Part shown: positions 61,718 to 64,000 of the stretch, piece after piece | How positions within the stretch are numbered: position 1 is the stretch's first letter | How the letters are laid out: each line of letters begins with the position of its first letter | Source of the DNA: Eutrigla gurnardus | Taxonomy: Eukaryota > Chordata > Actinopteri > Perciformes > Triglidae | Direction: 5' to 3' | DNA: 64,000 nt | Assembly (NCBI GenBank): GCA_963514095.1 | Contig: OY741282.1 | Coordinates: 17,277,849 to 17,341,848, forward strand | Notes under the pieces: model-generated | What the model was told of the DNA's origin: nothing | The model's database searches: none | Seen by the model: the letters and a program-made list of their open reading frames with translations, nothing else | Program-made: the position numbers and the translations under genes

Positions 61718-62564
61718 CACTCAAGTAACCCAAGCAGGCTTTCCCACGCCGAGGAACCTTGTCATTACTTCTACTTTGGCTACCACAAATTATAGCGTTG
61801 TTGGCGTCTCGCTGATGAAGTCATCTAGGGTGAAGAACAGTCCTGTGTAGGAGATTGTTTTTGTATTTTACATTATATATACATATACTATTTCAACAGC
61901 TACGTGTTTTCCGATATACGTTTGCTCCTGTGCCCACAGTGTTCTGTTGGTTACTAATGTAGCACAAACTGTAAATAATAATCAGAGTCAGTCTGTGTGG
62001 GCCACCGAGAAGCCTGGAGTCGGTTTGAGTAGTGTGAAGGGATCCTGGTATCCCGGACTGACCTCTGCTGTTTGTTACAACGAACAAATGTTTGGTGCAA
62101 CGTTGAAGTGGGAATTGGAAAAGTGCGATAAATCTCCAAAAAGTGGAAGAAAAAAGGCTTCATATGGAGAGTGCAGAGTTTGATTATCCCCAAATTAAAT
62201 CAGTCAGACAATGGCTTTATGTATGGCATTACATTATGGATGTATGCAGATATTGTGCATTTCATTATTTTGGGGAATTTGCTTATGCAATTTGCAGAGT
62301 TGGATGTGAACATCGATACCTCTGTCATGTCTTTGTGAGAAATATAAATATGACTTTCCTGATTGGACTCCAGGAAGTCAGGAAACGAGTGGGGGGGGGG
62401 GGGGGGAATCACAATATCATAGTTTTGTTCGATCTACAATCAAGAAACAAACTGTCAAAATATTTAAATTACTATCATGTGAGAACAACAATAAATTATC
62501 ACATTTGAGAAGCTTGAACCATTAAATACAATTCAGCAACGATAACTATATCAGTTATCTTTCA

Positions 62565-62646
62565 GTCAGCTTATCGGTTAAGTGACTCATAGTTGCAGCT
62601 CTACGAGTCAGCTTATCGGTTAAGTGACTCATAGTTGCAGCTCTAC
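62565..62646. repeat. 42-bp direct tandem duplication before tnc exon 2
   Basis: Two identical 40-bp copies starting GTCAGCTTATCGGTTAAGTG and ending GTTGCAGCTCTAC, two bases apart. The unit's end resembles a hAT terminus (TTGCAGCTCTA). The second copy ends 31 bp before the tnc exon acceptor. Confidence 0.92.
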
Positions 62647-62742
62647 ATTACAATGAAACTGTCTTTGTGTTTTCCAGATCATCACGTTTGATGAAAAATC
62701 GCCTTTAAGAGGTTGAAGCAGATATTTATTCCCTCCTCTAAC

Positions 62743-64000
62743 ATGGGTCCACGAGGCGTCCTGAGCTGCCTCCTCCTGACCGCTTTGCTCAGCTTATCAA
62801 ACGCCGGCCTCGTGAAGAAAGTCCTGCGGCATCGACGACAGACTCTGGAAACCCCCAAAGACCACAACATCACGCTGCCGAGCGCCGACCACCCTGTGGT
62901 CTTCAACCACGTCTACAACATCAACGTGCCCGCCGCCTCCCTGTGCTCCGTGGACCTGGACGCTCCGGAGAGCACGCAGCTCCGCCCCAAAGACGCGGCG
63001 GCGGCCTCTTCGGAAGGCGGACACGTCACCGAGCACACGGTGGACGGGGAGAGCCAGATCGTCTTCACCCACCGCATCAACATACCGCGGCAGGCCTGCG
63101 GGTGCACCGAAGACCTGCCCGGCATGAAAGACCTCATGAGCCGGCTGGAGATGCTGGAGGGGGAAGTGTCGGCGTTGAGAGATCAGTGCAACGGCGACGG
63201 GGCCTGCTGCGGCGCACAGGTCACAGGTAGGTGTCGCTCGTCTGGTATGGAGTTTTATCACTCTGGGACTGCGTTGTATTGAACATCACATGGCACATCT
63301 GTTCCATTCATCTGTCGAGGAGTTCAGGAATTCAGAGTGGGCGAATAGTACTCCGAACAACTCTCCGGTTTGAATGGGGCTTTATTTGACTCAAATGCCA
63401 TGACATACAGATGCTGAGGTCTTCTCCTGGAATAGTTGCTAAAAAACATGAGCTTTTCTGGGTGACGCACTCGTAAAAGAAGAGATTGGCATTTCAGGAG
63501 ATAAGCTTATTGCCGAGAGTTAGAGAAGATAAGATCCATATCCCTCTACAGCAGCTGTAGCCAGCAGCTCTCATAAAAACTGGAAGCAGGGGAAGCTGCA
63601 CCCGACCAAGAAATGAGAAGATGATATAAAGCTTTCTATTAGCTTTTCTATTGATAAAAAACGTCTTTTCTTTCTTATCAAAGGTGCGGTGGGAACTAAA
63701 CCTTACTGCCACGGGCACGGAAACTACAGCACCGAGTCCTGCGGCTGCATCTGTGAGTCTGGCTGGAGAGGACCCAACTGCACTGAACCCGAGTGTCCCG
63801 GTGACTGCCAGGACCGAGGTCGCTGCATGGACGGAAAGTGTGAGTGCTTCAAAGGCTTCTCCGGAGAAGACTGCTCCGTCCAGGTCTGCCCCGTGGACTG
63901 TGGCGCCCAAGGCCGCTGCGTGGACGGCGTCTGCGTCTGCTCGGATGGTTTCTCAGGCGAAGACTGCTCTGAAAGCGAGTGCCTCAACAACTGCCTGGGC
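62743..64000 (+). CDS. tnc: Tenascin-C, N-terminal part (truncated by window end)
   Basis: Exon 2 is 62678-63226 (coding from 62743, donor ACAG|GTAGGT, phase 1). Exon 3 starts at 63684 and is open to the window end; 267 residues are visible. A signal peptide (CLLLTALLSLSNAG) is followed by KKVLRHRRQ. The tenascin assembly region comes next: VFNHVYNINVP, EHTVDGESQIVFTHRINIPR and ACGC, a heptad coiled coil (MKDLMSRLEMLEGEVSALRDQC, which drives trimers) and cysteines that link trimers into hexamers. Then come EGF repeats: a diverged first one and two full ones of the CxxDCxxxGRCxDGxCxCxxGFxGEDC type, then the start of another. Tenascin-C is a secreted matrix glycoprotein that modulates cell adhesion in development and repair. 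The matches favour TNC over TNR or TNN. An in-frame stop at 62692 fixes the start. Confidence 0.94.
63505..63605 (+). repeat. GCTAAGCTAAG repeat, diverged left-end fragment in tnc intron 2
   Basis: GCTTATTGCCGAGAGTTAG, GAAGATAAGATCC, GCAGCTGTAGCCAGCAGC and AAAACTGGAAGCAGGGG follow the order of the family's left half as known in fish genomes and partly seen at 18095-18170. Confidence 0.5.

Larger units (their letters stand above)
56354..62677 (+). other. tnc: tnc intron 1
   Basis: 6.3 kb. Contents: (GT)n at about 56697-56735, hAT-end fragments at about 57663-57725 and 57928-58020, an enhancer-like block at 58230-58525, the complete 972-bp hAT element at 60746-61717, a G homopolymer (about 62391-62407) and a 42-bp tandem duplication (62565-62646) just before the acceptor. 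I see no other exon. Confidence 0.45.

Overview
This window looks like a piece of a teleost (ray-finned fish) genome, probably a percomorph. It holds four spliced, vertebrate-type genes, all on the + strand: znf703 (nlz1), gramd2b (GRAMD3), traf2 and the 5' end of tnc (tenascin-C). Introns are short and GT-AG. Microsatellites are dense, and fish-type non-autonomous transposon fragments recur. No bacterial, viral, tRNA, rRNA or CRISPR features were recognised. I assembled the gene models by hand from splice signals and from remembered human orthologues, so no alignment has been run.

Layout: 1-6.95 kb is non-coding sequence upstream of znf703, with a very long (GT)n tract, an inverted pair of transposon copies and two blocks that look like conserved enhancers. 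znf703 (coding exons 7618-7830 and 8538-10070) encodes a 581-residue NET-family zinc-finger corepressor behind a GC-box promoter. 11.5-20.0 kb is non-coding and rich in repeats. gramd2b (20280-25250, 14 coding exons, about 422 residues) encodes a GRAM-domain protein with one C-terminal membrane segment. traf2 (CpG-rich promoter about 26.8-27.14 kb; coding 27567-32359, 10 coding exons, 601 residues) encodes the RING / zinc-finger / coiled-coil / MATH signalling adaptor. It has a long 3' UTR that probably ends near 35.2 kb. 36.6-37.1 kb is an orphan CpG-rich promoter, followed by an orphan first coding exon at 43.7 kb. 44-56 kb is gene-poor. tnc has a probable TATA-type promoter and non-coding exon 1 at about 55.99-56.35 kb, a 6.3-kb intron, then coding exons from 62743 that run off the window in the EGF repeats.

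The genes do not form a pathway: they cover a developmental repressor, an ER-plasma membrane contact protein, a TNF-receptor adaptor and an extracellular-matrix glycoprotein. The most unusual observations are: (1) a threefold tandem duplication of the end of the traf2 RING exon, with splice donors and possible acceptors kept; (2) a roughly 60-residue Ser/Ala/Pro insertion in traf2; (3) a 972-bp hAT-type element with an intact 8-bp target duplication and a 561-bp TTAA-flanked MITE; (4) a non-canonical splice needed inside the gramd2b membrane segment, plus a uORF whose stop overlaps a start; and (5) the orphan promoter with three copies of a 10-bp octamer-like motif in alternating orientation.
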